A stretch of 64,000 nucleotides of DNA from Amycolatopsis sp. (GTDB lineage Bacteria > Actinomycetota > Actinomycetes > Mycobacteriales > Pseudonocardiaceae). A model generated the notes under the pieces. It made no database searches. It saw only the letters and a list, made by a program, of their open reading frames with translations, and was not told the DNA's origin. The DNA is taken from NCBI RefSeq assembly GCF_025464955.1, contig NZ_JAODNM010000056.1, positions 62,001-126,000 of the forward strand, in the 5' to 3' direction. The translations under genes and the position numbers were made by a program. This document shows positions 43,147-50,969 of this stretch, in pieces. Positions within the stretch are counted from its first letter, which is position 1; each line of letters starts with the position of its first letter.

Positions 43147-43220
43147 TTCTTACTCGCGGGTAGCCTACTGGGAGTAGGTTGGGGTACGGTGCCTCTACCA
43201 GCGGATTCAAGGAGGCACCC

Positions 43221-44114
43221 ATGGCCAGGGGCAACGGCGTCAACGGCAAGGTCGTGCTGATCACCGGCGCGGCACGCGGGATCGGCGCCGGACTCGCCGA
43301 ACGCCTCGCCGCTCGCGGCGCGAAGGTGGCACTCCTCGGCCTCGAGGCCGAGGAGCAGCAGAAGGTCGCGGATCGGATCGGCGCGAGCGCCCACGCGTGG
43401 GAGGCCGACGTCACCGACTGGGACGCCCTCGAGCGGGCCACCGCGGGCGTGGTCGAGCACTTCGGCGGCATCGACGTCGTGATCGCCAACGCGGGCATCG
43501 CGACCACCGGTTTCGTCCGCTCGGTCGACAAGGCCGCGTTCGAGAAGGTCATCGAGGTCGACCTGCTCGGCGTCTGGCGCACCTTCCGAACGACCCTGCC
43601 GCACGTCATCGAACGCAAGGGCTACTTGCTCGCGATCTCCTCGCTCGCCGCGATCACCCACGCGCCCGGCATGGCGAACTACGCCGCCGCGAAAGCCGGC
43701 GTCGAGGCGTTCTCCAACAGCCTGCGCGCCGAAGTCGCGCACCTCGGTGTGAAGGTCGGCGTCGCACACCCGACCTGGATCCGCACGGACCTGGTCGAGA
43801 GCGCCGACGCGCACCCGGTGTTCGGCAAGCTCCGCGGCGGGATGCCGGGCCTGCTCGGCAAGACGTACCCGCTCGACGTCGCACTGGACTGCCTCGAAGC
43901 CGGAATCCTCAAGCGCGCCAGGACGATCCACGTCCCGCGCTGGGTCGGCGCGCTGAAACTCATCCGCGCGTTTCTGCCGCCGATCATCGAACTCGGCTCC
44001 CGCTTCCAGGTGCCCGCCGCGGACAAGGCCGCGCTCGAAGACATCAAAGCGCGCGGCGCCTACGAAGCCTCGGTGACAGGCCATGCCGGACGGGCCGCGA
44101 CGCGCAATAATTGA
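43221..44114 (+). CDS. short-chain dehydrogenase/reductase (SDR)
   Basis: 297 residues. The NAD(P) motif TGAARGIG is at about 16-23, NAG at about 93-95, and the catalytic Ser-Tyr-Lys in AISSLAAITHAPGMANYAAAKAG (S about 141, Y about 155, K about 159). The C-terminal 50 residues (ARTIHVPRWVGALKLIRAFLPPIIELG) are a hydrophobic tail typical of the actinobacterial SDRs linked to lipid-type substrates. The ATG at 43221 has AGGAGG upstream. The next gene follows after 23 bp and may be co-transcribed. Confidence 0.92.
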   Translation: MARGNGVNGKVVLITGAARGIGAGLAERLAARGAKVALLGLEAEEQQKVADRIGASAHAWEADVTDWDALERATAGVVEHFGGIDVVIANAGIATTGFVRSVDKAAFEKVIEVDLLGVWRTFRTTLPHVIERKGYLLAISSLAAITHAPGMANYAAAKAGVEAFSNSLRAEVAHLGVKVGVAHPTWIRTDLVESADAHPVFGKLRGGMPGLLGKTYPLDVALDCLEAGILKRARTIHVPRWVGALKLIRAFLPPIIELGSRFQVPAADKAALEDIKARGAYEASVTGHAGRAATRNN

Positions 44115-44137
44115 CGCCTCGACAACAGGAGGTGCGG

Positions 44138-44611
44138 ATGTCCCGCCGCGACCAGATCCGGATGAACCACGACGAAGTGCTCGCGTTCTTCGCCGTGCAG
44201 AAGGTCATCAACGTCGCCACGATCGGCCCGAACGGACGGCCGCACGTCGCGCCGCTCTGGTACTTCCCGCAGGGCGACAAGCTCGCGACCTGGACCTACG
44301 GCAGCTCGCAGAAGATGGCGAACCTGCGGCGCCTCCCGGAGGCGACCGTGCTCATCGAGGACGGCGACTCCTACGAGACGCTGCGCGGGGTGTCGCTCGA
44401 AACCGACGTCGAAATCCTCGAAGACACCGAGGTCGTGGCCACCATGGGCATCGCGCTCATGCAGCGCTACGCCGGCGGCTCGCCGGGCGACCCCGCACCC
44501 GACGAGCTCAAGGCGTTCATCCACGGGCAGGCCGCCAAGCGCGTCGGACTGATCTTCACTCCCACCAAGACCGTGACCTGGGACCACCGCAAGCTCGGCG
44601 GCACCTACTAG
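44138..44611 (+). CDS. pyridoxamine 5'-phosphate oxidase-fold protein (probable F420/flavin type)
   Basis: 157 residues, split-barrel fold. VINVATIGPNGRPHVAPLWYF is the flavin/F420-binding strand pair, ATWTYGSSQKMANLRRLPEATVLIEDG the dimer contact, and RVGLIFTPTKTVTWDHRKL the C-terminal strand. Proteins of this group bind FMN, F420 or heme-like ligands. AGGAGG precedes the ATG at 44138. Co-directional with the SDR gene. Confidence 0.88.
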   Translation: MSRRDQIRMNHDEVLAFFAVQKVINVATIGPNGRPHVAPLWYFPQGDKLATWTYGSSQKMANLRRLPEATVLIEDGDSYETLRGVSLETDVEILEDTEVVATMGIALMQRYAGGSPGDPAPDELKAFIHGQAAKRVGLIFTPTKTVTWDHRKLGGTY

Positions 44612-44647
44612 CTCACCCGCGCGGGTGCTTGCTGGGTGCTTGCAGCC

Positions 44648-44676
44648 TTGACACGTCCGCCGGGGTGGCTCATGCT
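44648..44676 (+). promoter_or_regulatory. probable promoter of the monooxygenase operon
   Basis: TTGACA at 44648-44653, a 17-bp spacer, then CATGCT at 44671-44676 as a weak -10 box. It lies 64 bp before the monooxygenase start and directly before the GTAAC repeats. Confidence 0.5.
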
Positions 44677-44684
44677 ACTTATGG

Positions 44685-44705
44685 GTAACAGTTACTAAAG
44701 GTAAC
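44685..44705. promoter_or_regulatory. operator-like GTAAC/GTTAC inverted repeats upstream of the monooxygenase operon
   Basis: Three alternating half-sites: GTAAC-A-GTTAC (44685-44695) and GTTAC-TAAAG-GTAAC (44691-44705). Both are perfect inverted repeats sharing the middle half-site. They begin 9 bp after the proposed -10 box, so a bound regulator would sit at the transcription start. The regulator is unknown and is not encoded next to it. Confidence 0.6.
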
Positions 44706-44739
44706 ACGTAGCCACCCCGACGCCGTGGAGGACCAGCAC

Positions 44740-46212
44740 ATGACCGAGCACGTCAAAGTCGTGATCGTGGGCACCGGGTTCTCCGGACTCGGCCAGGCGA
44801 TCCAGCTCGCCAAGGCCGGCATCCACGACTACGTCATCCTGGAGAAGGCCGACGAGGTCGGCGGCACCTGGCGGGACAACTCGTACCCCGGCTGCGCGTG
44901 CGATGTGCAGTCCCACATGTATTCGTTCTCCTACGAGCAGAACCCGGACTGGTCCCGGTCGTTCTCGCCCCAGCCGGAGATCTTCGAGTACCTCAAGGGC
45001 GTCGCGGACAAGCACCGACTGCGCGAGAAGACCCGGTTCGGTGTCGAGATCACCGGCGCGCACTGGGACTCCGCGGCCCGCACCTGGACAATCGCCACGA
45101 AGTCCGGCGACGAGTACGTCGCGCAGTTCCTGGTCTCCGGGGTCGGCGGCCTGCACATCCCGCAGGTCCCGAAACTGCCCGGCATCGAGAAGTTCCAGGG
45201 CCAGACCTGGCATTCCGCGCAGTGGAACCACGAGTTCGACCTCAAGGGCAAGCGCGTCGCGGTGGTCGGCACCGGCGCCTCGGCGATCCAGTTCGTGCCA
45301 CGGATCGCGCCGGACGTCGCCGAGTTGACGCTCTTCCAACGCACGCCGCCGTGGATCATGCCGAAGCCCGACCACGAGATGGCCGGCTGGGCGAAGACGC
45401 TGTTCAAACGCGTCCCGGGCGCCCAGCGGCTCTACCGCGCCGCCGTCTACTGGAGCCGCGAAGCACAGGGACTCGGCTTCAACGGCCACCCCGTGATCAT
45501 GAAGGCCGGCGAGGTCATCGCGAAGCGGCACATCGGCAAGGGCATCAAGGACCCGGCGCTGCGCCGCAAGGTGACGCCGGACTACACCATGGGCTGCAAG
45601 CGGGTCCTGCTCTCCAACGACTACTACCCCGCGCTGGCCAGGCCGAACGTCCAGCTGAACACCGACGGCGTCCGCGAGGTCCGCGCGCAGTCCATCGTCG
45701 ACGACGCCGGCGTCTCCCACGAGGTCGACGCGATCATCTACGGCACCGGCTTCCACGTCACCGACGCGCTGGAGTACCTCGACATCACCGGCATCGACGG
45801 CCGCAGCCTCGCCAAGGAGTGGGCGGCCGAGGGTATGCGGACGCACAAAGGGATCGTCGTTTCCGGCTTCCCGAACCTGTTCTTCCTCCTCGGCCCGAAC
45901 ACCGCGCTCGGCCACAACTCGGTGGTCTTCATGATCGAGTCGCAGGCGAAGTACGTAGTCGACGCGATCAAGCTGGCGGACTCGCACGACGCCGCCGCCA
46001 TCGACGTCCGGCCGAGTGTGCAGGACAAGTTCCAGGCCGAGATCCAGGAAAAGCTGATCAAGGGCGTCTGGACCCAGGGCGGCTGCAAGAGCTGGTACCT
46101 CGACGCCAAGGGGGTGAACCGGACGATCTGGCCCGGGTTCACCTGGCGGTACTGGCTCGAGACGCGGAAGGTCGACGCGAGCGACTTCGAACTCAGCGGG
46201 AGGGCGCGATGA
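44740..46212 (+). CDS. flavin-containing / Baeyer-Villiger-type monooxygenase
   Basis: 490 residues. FAD motif GTGFSGLG (11-18) and second Rossmann motif VVGTGASAI (175-183). The Baeyer-Villiger-type fingerprint F-Q-G-xxx-H-xxx-W is at F152-W162 (FQGQTWHSAQW). GGTWRDNSYPGCACDVQSHMYSFS is typical of the family. It would oxygenate a ketone or lipid-like substrate using NADPH and O2. The last 60 residues (SWYLDAKGVNRTIWPGFTWRYW) match the mycobacterial EthA/MymA-like group. It is first of three overlapping genes. GGAGG precedes the ATG. Confidence 0.92.
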   Translation: MTEHVKVVIVGTGFSGLGQAIQLAKAGIHDYVILEKADEVGGTWRDNSYPGCACDVQSHMYSFSYEQNPDWSRSFSPQPEIFEYLKGVADKHRLREKTRFGVEITGAHWDSAARTWTIATKSGDEYVAQFLVSGVGGLHIPQVPKLPGIEKFQGQTWHSAQWNHEFDLKGKRVAVVGTGASAIQFVPRIAPDVAELTLFQRTPPWIMPKPDHEMAGWAKTLFKRVPGAQRLYRAAVYWSREAQGLGFNGHPVIMKAGEVIAKRHIGKGIKDPALRRKVTPDYTMGCKRVLLSNDYYPALARPNVQLNTDGVREVRAQSIVDDAGVSHEVDAIIYGTGFHVTDALEYLDITGIDGRSLAKEWAAEGMRTHKGIVVSGFPNLFFLLGPNTALGHNSVVFMIESQAKYVVDAIKLADSHDAAAIDVRPSVQDKFQAEIQEKLIKGVWTQGGCKSWYLDAKGVNRTIWPGFTWRYWLETRKVDASDFELSGRAR

Positions 46213-47093
46213 GTGCCGAGCCGGTCGACGACCACGAGCAGATCGTCCTGCACGCACGAGATGTGTATTTCGACCTCTCGAAACTGCCGATGCACTGGGT
46301 TCCGGGCGAACCGCAGGTCACGCACACGATCAATGTGCTGCATCTGGCGCTGCCGGAGGGCGAACGCTGGTTCGTGGAGCTGTTCAAGGAAGCCGTCCCG
46401 CTGATCAAGGACGACAGGCTGCGCGAAGACGTCCTCGGCTTCATCGGCCAGGAAGCCGTCCACGCCGAAGCGCACAGCGCCGCGGCCGACCACCTCCAGG
46501 CGTGCGGGGTCGACGTCCAGCCCTACATCAGCCAGATGGAGTGGATGTTCCGGAAACTGCTCGGCGACCGCGGTCTCACCGGCCGCAAGCGCGAGGAGTG
46601 GCTCATCGAGCGGCTGGCGATCGTCGCCGCGATCGAGCACTACACGGCGTTCCTCGGCCAGTGGGTGCTCGACTCGGCCCCGCTGGACGCCGCCGGCGCC
46701 GACGAAACCATGCTCGACCTGTTGCGCTGGCACGGCGCGGAGGAGGTCGAACACCGCTCGGTGGCCTACGACCTGTTCCAGCACCTCGACGGCCGCTACG
46801 GCCGCCGCGTCCGCACGATGACGCTGGTGACGCCCGTGCTGGCCTGGGTTTTCCTTCGCGGGACCCGCTATCTGGTGGCACACGACCCAATGCTGGTCGG
46901 TGGCAAGGTGTCCTGGCGGGTCTACCGGCGAGCGAGCAAGCAGGGGCTGCTGCCGACCGGACGTCAACTGATGCGGGAGATCACGCCGTACTACCGGCGG
47001 TCCTACCACCCGAGGAAAACCGGCAACACCGAGCAGGCCGTGGCGTATCTGGCGACTTCGCCGGCCGCGCGGGCGGCTGATGCGAGCCAGTGA
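46209..47093 (+). CDS. metal-dependent hydrolase-like protein (PF10118), helical di-metal type
   Basis: 294 residues. VYFDLSKLPMHWVPGEPQVTH at the start, then repeated E-x-x-H patterns: GFIGQEAVHAEAHSAAADHL (about 79-98), VAAIEHYTAFLGQWV (about 138-152) and WHGAEEVEHRSVAYDLF (about 171-187). These Glu and His pairs on four helices look like a ferritin-like di-iron site. Pfam calls the family a predicted metal-dependent hydrolase; an oxygenase role would also fit the neighbours. It overlaps both neighbours by 4 bp. Confidence 0.85.
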   Translation: MSAEPVDDHEQIVLHARDVYFDLSKLPMHWVPGEPQVTHTINVLHLALPEGERWFVELFKEAVPLIKDDRLREDVLGFIGQEAVHAEAHSAAADHLQACGVDVQPYISQMEWMFRKLLGDRGLTGRKREEWLIERLAIVAAIEHYTAFLGQWVLDSAPLDAAGADETMLDLLRWHGAEEVEHRSVAYDLFQHLDGRYGRRVRTMTLVTPVLAWVFLRGTRYLVAHDPMLVGGKVSWRVYRRASKQGLLPTGRQLMREITPYYRRSYHPRKTGNTEQAVAYLATSPAARAADASQ

Positions 47094-48127
47094 CCGAACT
47101 CCCCCGCTTCCCCCGGCATCTGTACGGAAAACCGCGGGCCGACCGGCTGATGGCCTCGCTCACCGGGATCGCCGCCGCCTACCGGTGGGTCAGCGGGGTC
47201 AGCGGGCGGTACCGCCCGCCGGTGACCGAGTTCGACCGCGACCTCGTGCTGCGCATCGAAGCCGCCCGCACGGAGGCCGAGGGCGTCGTCAGTCTGCGGC
47301 TCGTGCCGCTCGACCAGGCGCCGCTGCCGGTCTGGCGGCCTGGCGCGCATCTCGACCTGCGGCTGCCGTCCGGCCGGGTCCGGCAGTACTCGCTGTGCGG
47401 GGACCCCGAAGACCGCACGTACTACCGGATCGCCGTCCGCCGCATCCCGACCGGTGAAGGCGGCTCGCTCGAGGTCCACGAAAAGCTGCGGGCCGGCTCG
47501 GTGGTGACCGTCCGCGGGCCGCGCAACGCGTTCCCGTTCGTGGCGTCGCCGCGGTACCTGTTCGTCGCGGGCGGGATCGGCATCACCCCGATCCTGCCGA
47601 TGGTCCGCCGAGCCGCGGCCACTGGCTCCGGCGTCGACTGGCGGCTCGTCTACACCGGCCGCGACCGCGCGTCGATGCCGTTCCTGGCCGAGCTCGAGGC
47701 GCTGGACACCGACCGGGTGTGGATCCGGCCGGACGACGAGTTCGGCATCCCCGCGTCCGGCTCGGAGCTGCTGGAAGGCATGCCCGAGGGGGCGAGCGTC
47801 TACTGCTGCGGGCCGGTCCCGATGATCACCGGAATCCGCCTCGACCTGGCGTCGAGCACCGGGCAGGCGGTGTACTTAGAGCGGTTCTCGACGCCGCCGA
47901 TCGTCAACGGCAAGCCGTTCCAGCTCGAACTGCGGCGGACCGGCGTCACGCTCGATGTCCCGGCAGACCGCTCCGCGCTCGACGTCGTGCGTGAAGCCCT
48001 GCCGGATGTGGCGTACTCCTGCCGGCAGGGCTTCTGCGGGACCTGCGCCGTCCGCACCCCGGCCGGGGAAAGCGTGCGGATCTGCGTCGCGCGCGAACCG
48101 GGCGGGACGCTGGTGCTGAATCTCTAG
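47090..48127 (+). CDS. PDR/VanB-type oxidoreductase (FMN/NAD(P)H reductase plus C-terminal 2Fe-2S ferredoxin)
   Basis: 345 residues. The flavin domain has RQYSLCGD (R98-Y100-S101), the pyridine nucleotide domain GGIGITPI (161-168) and YCCGPVPM (238-245), and the 2Fe-2S domain C311, C316, C319 and C332 (SCRQGFCGTCAV ... ICVA). The gap between the third and fourth Cys is only 12 residues, against about 29 usual in this family, so a loop has been lost. An N-terminal 45-residue extension precedes the barrel. It should pass electrons to the oxygenase encoded upstream. The GTG start overlaps the previous stop. Confidence 0.9.
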   Translation: MTELPRFPRHLYGKPRADRLMASLTGIAAAYRWVSGVSGRYRPPVTEFDRDLVLRIEAARTEAEGVVSLRLVPLDQAPLPVWRPGAHLDLRLPSGRVRQYSLCGDPEDRTYYRIAVRRIPTGEGGSLEVHEKLRAGSVVTVRGPRNAFPFVASPRYLFVAGGIGITPILPMVRRAAATGSGVDWRLVYTGRDRASMPFLAELEALDTDRVWIRPDDEFGIPASGSELLEGMPEGASVYCCGPVPMITGIRLDLASSTGQAVYLERFSTPPIVNGKPFQLELRRTGVTLDVPADRSALDVVREALPDVAYSCRQGFCGTCAVRTPAGESVRICVAREPGGTLVLNL

Positions 48128-48132
48128 TGGTT

Positions 48133-48414
48133 CTAGCTCTGGGGGATCCAGGCACCGATCCTCGGCACGAACCCGCGGATGTTGCGCTCGGCCAGCGCAC
48201 CTTCGAGGTGGTACGGGTCGGTGTCGAGGATTATCCGCAGCGCGGCTTCGTCCGAGGCCTGGAAGAGGATGACACCACCGGTGTCGTCGGCGAGCGGCCC
48301 GCCGACGGCCACCACGCCGTCGTCGGCCAACGCCGTCAGCCAATCCCGGTGCCGCGGCCGCACGTCGGCGAATTTCTCCTGCACGTAACGGGTTTCGACC
48401 AGGAACCAAGCCAT
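48133..48414 (-). CDS. YciI family protein
   Basis: 93 residues. MAWFLVETRYVQEKFADVRPRHRDWLTALADDGVVAVGGPL, ending FQASDEAALRIILDTDPYHLEGALAERNIRGF, is the ferredoxin-like YciI fold. The conserved His in RPRHRDWL and Asp in DTDPYH mark the likely active site. Activity is undefined in most members. The start at 48414 is chosen because GGAGG lies 8 bases before it; the frame is open to 48435. It converges on the monooxygenase operon, 5 bp apart. Confidence 0.88.
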   Translation of the reverse strand: MAWFLVETRYVQEKFADVRPRHRDWLTALADDGVVAVGGPLADDTGGVILFQASDEAALRIILDTDPYHLEGALAERNIRGFVPRIGAWIPQS

Positions 48415-48636
48415 GACGCCTCCAAGATCCGACAAACGCTGTGCTTACCCGACGTTACCGACCTGGATCCAGATCGTGAGCGCGGGTTCCCACAGTTTGA
48501 AATGTGTCAATACCGTGTCAACCCGATACGCTAGCTGTGCGTATGGCCAGATATGACGGTCCATTCGCACACCACAGTCAACCCGGCCGAGCTTCGCCGG
48601 TACGGTCGGACAAAGATCGAAGACGGGCGGGGGTCC

Positions 48637-49254
48637 ATGCCGGACGACGGCGACGAGCACAACGGTGCGGGACAGCAGAGCGTGGTCGAGCAGAGTGTCG
48701 AAGCGACGTTCTCGCACCTACGCACCATGGACGGGCCAGCCGCAGGACCGCCAGAGGCGGCTGCGGCGGCCCCGCTGACGCTGGAGGACCTCTACCGCAC
48801 CCATCGGATGCGCCTGGTCCGGCTCGCGATCCTGCTCGTCGACGAACCCGCGACCGCCGAAGACGTCGTCCAGGAGGCGTTCACCGGCCTGCACCGCAAC
48901 TGGAGCAGGCTCCGCGACGCCGCCGCGGCCGTCGGTTACCTGCGCACCGCGGTCGTCAACGGGTCACGCAGCGTGTTGCGCCGCCGCAAGACGGCCCGGG
49001 AGTACGTGCCGCCGCACGCGGTCAACGCGCGTTCGGCCGAAAGCCTGGCGATGCTGTCCACCGAGCACCAGGCCGTGGTCAGCGCGCTGTCGAAGCTGCC
49101 ACCACGCCAGCGCGAGGTCCTGGTCCTGCGGTATTACGGCGGTTTGTCCGAAGCCGAGATCTCCGAAGCCGCCGGTATCTCGAAGGGCACCGTCAAATCA
49201 ACCGCCAGCCGGGCGCTCGAGGCGTTGCAGAAAGCGATGCAGTCACCGAACTGA
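48637..49254 (+). CDS. SigE-family (ECF) sigma factor, orphan
   Basis: About 205 residues. A Gly/Ala-rich start is followed by region 2 (LYRTHRMRLVRLAILLVDEPATAEDVVQEAFTGLHRNWSRL) and region 4 (LSKLPPRQREVLVLRYYGGLSEAEISEAAGISKGTVKSTASRALEAL). No anti-sigma gene is adjacent. I use the ATG at 48637 (GGGGG just upstream); the frame is open to 48553, which would add a basic segment VNPAELRRYGRTKIED. The 222-bp spacer before it has two GTGTCAA direct repeats and no gene. Confidence 0.88.
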   Translation: MPDDGDEHNGAGQQSVVEQSVEATFSHLRTMDGPAAGPPEAAAAAPLTLEDLYRTHRMRLVRLAILLVDEPATAEDVVQEAFTGLHRNWSRLRDAAAAVGYLRTAVVNGSRSVLRRRKTAREYVPPHAVNARSAESLAMLSTEHQAVVSALSKLPPRQREVLVLRYYGGLSEAEISEAAGISKGTVKSTASRALEALQKAMQSPN

Positions 49255-49294
49255 TACGCCGGTCGGAGTGATACTCGGAGTTACTTCCCCATGC

Positions 49295-49308
49295 TTGGTC
49301 CAGACCAA
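49295..49308. promoter_or_regulatory. DasR-type operator (dre-like) upstream of nagA
   Basis: TTGGTCCAGACCAA. The core TGGTC-CA-GACCA differs by one base from the TGGTC-TA-GACCA core of the dre sites bound by the GntR-family regulator DasR in Streptomyces. It ends 15 bp before the GTG start of nagA, a position that would block transcription. The regulator gene is not in this window. Confidence 0.8.
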
Positions 49309-49323
49309 TATATGCTGGGCGGC

Positions 49324-50517
49324 GTGAAGGGCACCGGAGACTTTGTGATCACGGGCGGGCGGCTTGCCGGTCCGACCCGAGTGCTGGACGACGGCTGGCT
49401 GGCGGTCACCGGGGGGTTGATCTCCGAAGTAGGGCAGGGGACCCCGCCCGAAGGCCACCAGGTGGACGTCGGCGGGGCGCTCGTCGTACCAGGTTTCGTC
49501 GACACGCATTGCCATGGCGGCGGTGGCGGGTCGTTCTCCAGCGGGGATCCGGACGAGCTCGCGCTCGCCGTCCGGGCCCACCGGGGGCACGGCACGACCA
49601 CGATGCTCGCCAGCCTCGTGTCCGATCCGGTCCACGCGCTGTGCGACCAGATAGCCGCACTGCGTGAGCTCGTGCAGGACGGCGAGGTGCACGGCATCCA
49701 CCTCGAGGGCCCGTTCATCTCCCATGCGCGCTGCGGTGCCCACGACCCGGATGCCCTGCTGGAACCCGACACGGCGACGGTCGCCACGCTCCTGGACGCC
49801 GGGCGGGGCGACATCCGCATGGTCACGCTGGCCCCGGAGCTGCAGGGCGGGGTCAAAGCCGTCCGCCAGCTCACCGAGTCCGGCGTGATCGCCGCGCTCG
49901 GGCACACCGACGGCGTGGAGGAGCAGCTCCGGCCCGCCATCGACGCCGGCGCCACCGTGGCCACGCACCTGTTCAACGGCATGCGGCCGCTGCACCACCG
50001 CGAGCCCGGCCCGGTCGGGGTCCTGCTCGACGACGAGCGGATCACCGTCGAGCTGATCTGCGATCTCGTGCACATTCACCCGACCGTGGTGCATCTCGCG
50101 GCCAAGCACGCCGGGAAGCGCCGGACCGTCCTGATCACCGATGCGATGTCGGCCACCGACGCCGCCGACGGCGCGTACCGGCTCGGCCGGCTCAAGGTCA
50201 ACGTGGCCGACGGGGTCGCGACTTTGGCCGATACCGGCGCGCTCGCCGGCAGCACGCTCACCATGGACGCGGCGTTCCGGAACATGGTGCGTGGCGCGAA
50301 ACTGGACATCCTGGACGCGGTGCACGCGACCTCGGCGAAACCGGCCGAACTGCTCGGCATCGATGACCGCACCGGCTCGCTGCGCGCGGGCCTCGCGGCG
50401 GACATCGTGGTGCTCGACGGCGAGCTGCGGCCGATGAAGGTGCTGCGTCAAGGCAACTGGGTCAGCGGGGTAGGCAGCGAGGTCGGCACAGTGGAGACAG
50501 CTACCGTAGGACAATGA
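49324..50517 (+). CDS. nagA: N-acetylglucosamine-6-phosphate deacetylase
   Basis: 397 residues of the amidohydrolase fold. It removes acetate from GlcNAc-6-P to give glucosamine-6-P. VVPGFVDTHCHGGGGGSFSSGD gives the HxH metal pair, GIHLEGPFISH the bridging Glu, ALGHTDG and ATHLFNGMRPLHHR the later His ligands, and ITDAMSATDAADG the catalytic Asp. GTG at 49324 is chosen, as an ATG at 49291 would lie before the operator; ATG 49312 is an alternative. A DasR-like operator upstream indicates induction by amino sugars. Confidence 0.95.
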   Translation: MKGTGDFVITGGRLAGPTRVLDDGWLAVTGGLISEVGQGTPPEGHQVDVGGALVVPGFVDTHCHGGGGGSFSSGDPDELALAVRAHRGHGTTTMLASLVSDPVHALCDQIAALRELVQDGEVHGIHLEGPFISHARCGAHDPDALLEPDTATVATLLDAGRGDIRMVTLAPELQGGVKAVRQLTESGVIAALGHTDGVEEQLRPAIDAGATVATHLFNGMRPLHHREPGPVGVLLDDERITVELICDLVHIHPTVVHLAAKHAGKRRTVLITDAMSATDAADGAYRLGRLKVNVADGVATLADTGALAGSTLTMDAAFRNMVRGAKLDILDAVHATSAKPAELLGIDDRTGSLRAGLAADIVVLDGELRPMKVLRQGNWVSGVGSEVGTVETATVGQ

Positions 50518-50924
50518 GCGAGCCGAAGGACCCGGAGCGGCTACTGGCCGATGCGCTGCGTGCGCAAGCCGTGTTCGCGCCGCAGCCCGAACGGCCGCCG
50601 GTCGCCCCGGTGGACCCGCCCACGACGGACATCCCGCTGAACCCGGCCGCCCAGACCAGCGATACTGAGGGGCTTCCGCCGCAGTACGGGCTGCTGTCCG
50701 GCGCCGGGGCGGATTCGCTCGAGCGCGAACGCGCGGCGCTGGATTCGGCAACCGGTTCCGCCTCGCGGCCCGTTGTGCCCGCGGGTGTCCTGGACCCGCC
50801 GACCGTGCGCACCGGAAGCATCCAGCCGACCAGCGTGCCGCTGCCGGTGCATTGGGTGCTGCTGCTCGCGATCCTGCTCGGCCTCGCGGCCGGCTCGGTG
50901 ATCGGCCTGCTCACGCTGCTTTGA
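50514..50924 (+). CDS. single-pass membrane protein, Pro-rich, coupled to nagA
   Basis: 136 residues. The N-terminal 110 are polar and rich in Pro, Ala and Glu (ERPPVAPVDPPTTDIPLNP). The last 25 form one membrane helix (WVLLLAILLGLAAGSVIGLLT) at the extreme C-terminus, as in a tail-anchored protein. It begins inside the nagA stop (ATGA). Unknown function. Confidence 0.75.
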   Translation: MSEPKDPERLLADALRAQAVFAPQPERPPVAPVDPPTTDIPLNPAAQTSDTEGLPPQYGLLSGAGADSLERERAALDSATGSASRPVVPAGVLDPPTVRTGSIQPTSVPLPVHWVLLLAILLGLAAGSVIGLLTLL

Positions 50925-50969
50925 GCAGGTCATCCGAAGTACACAGGGTGACCCTGTACCGTTTTAAGT

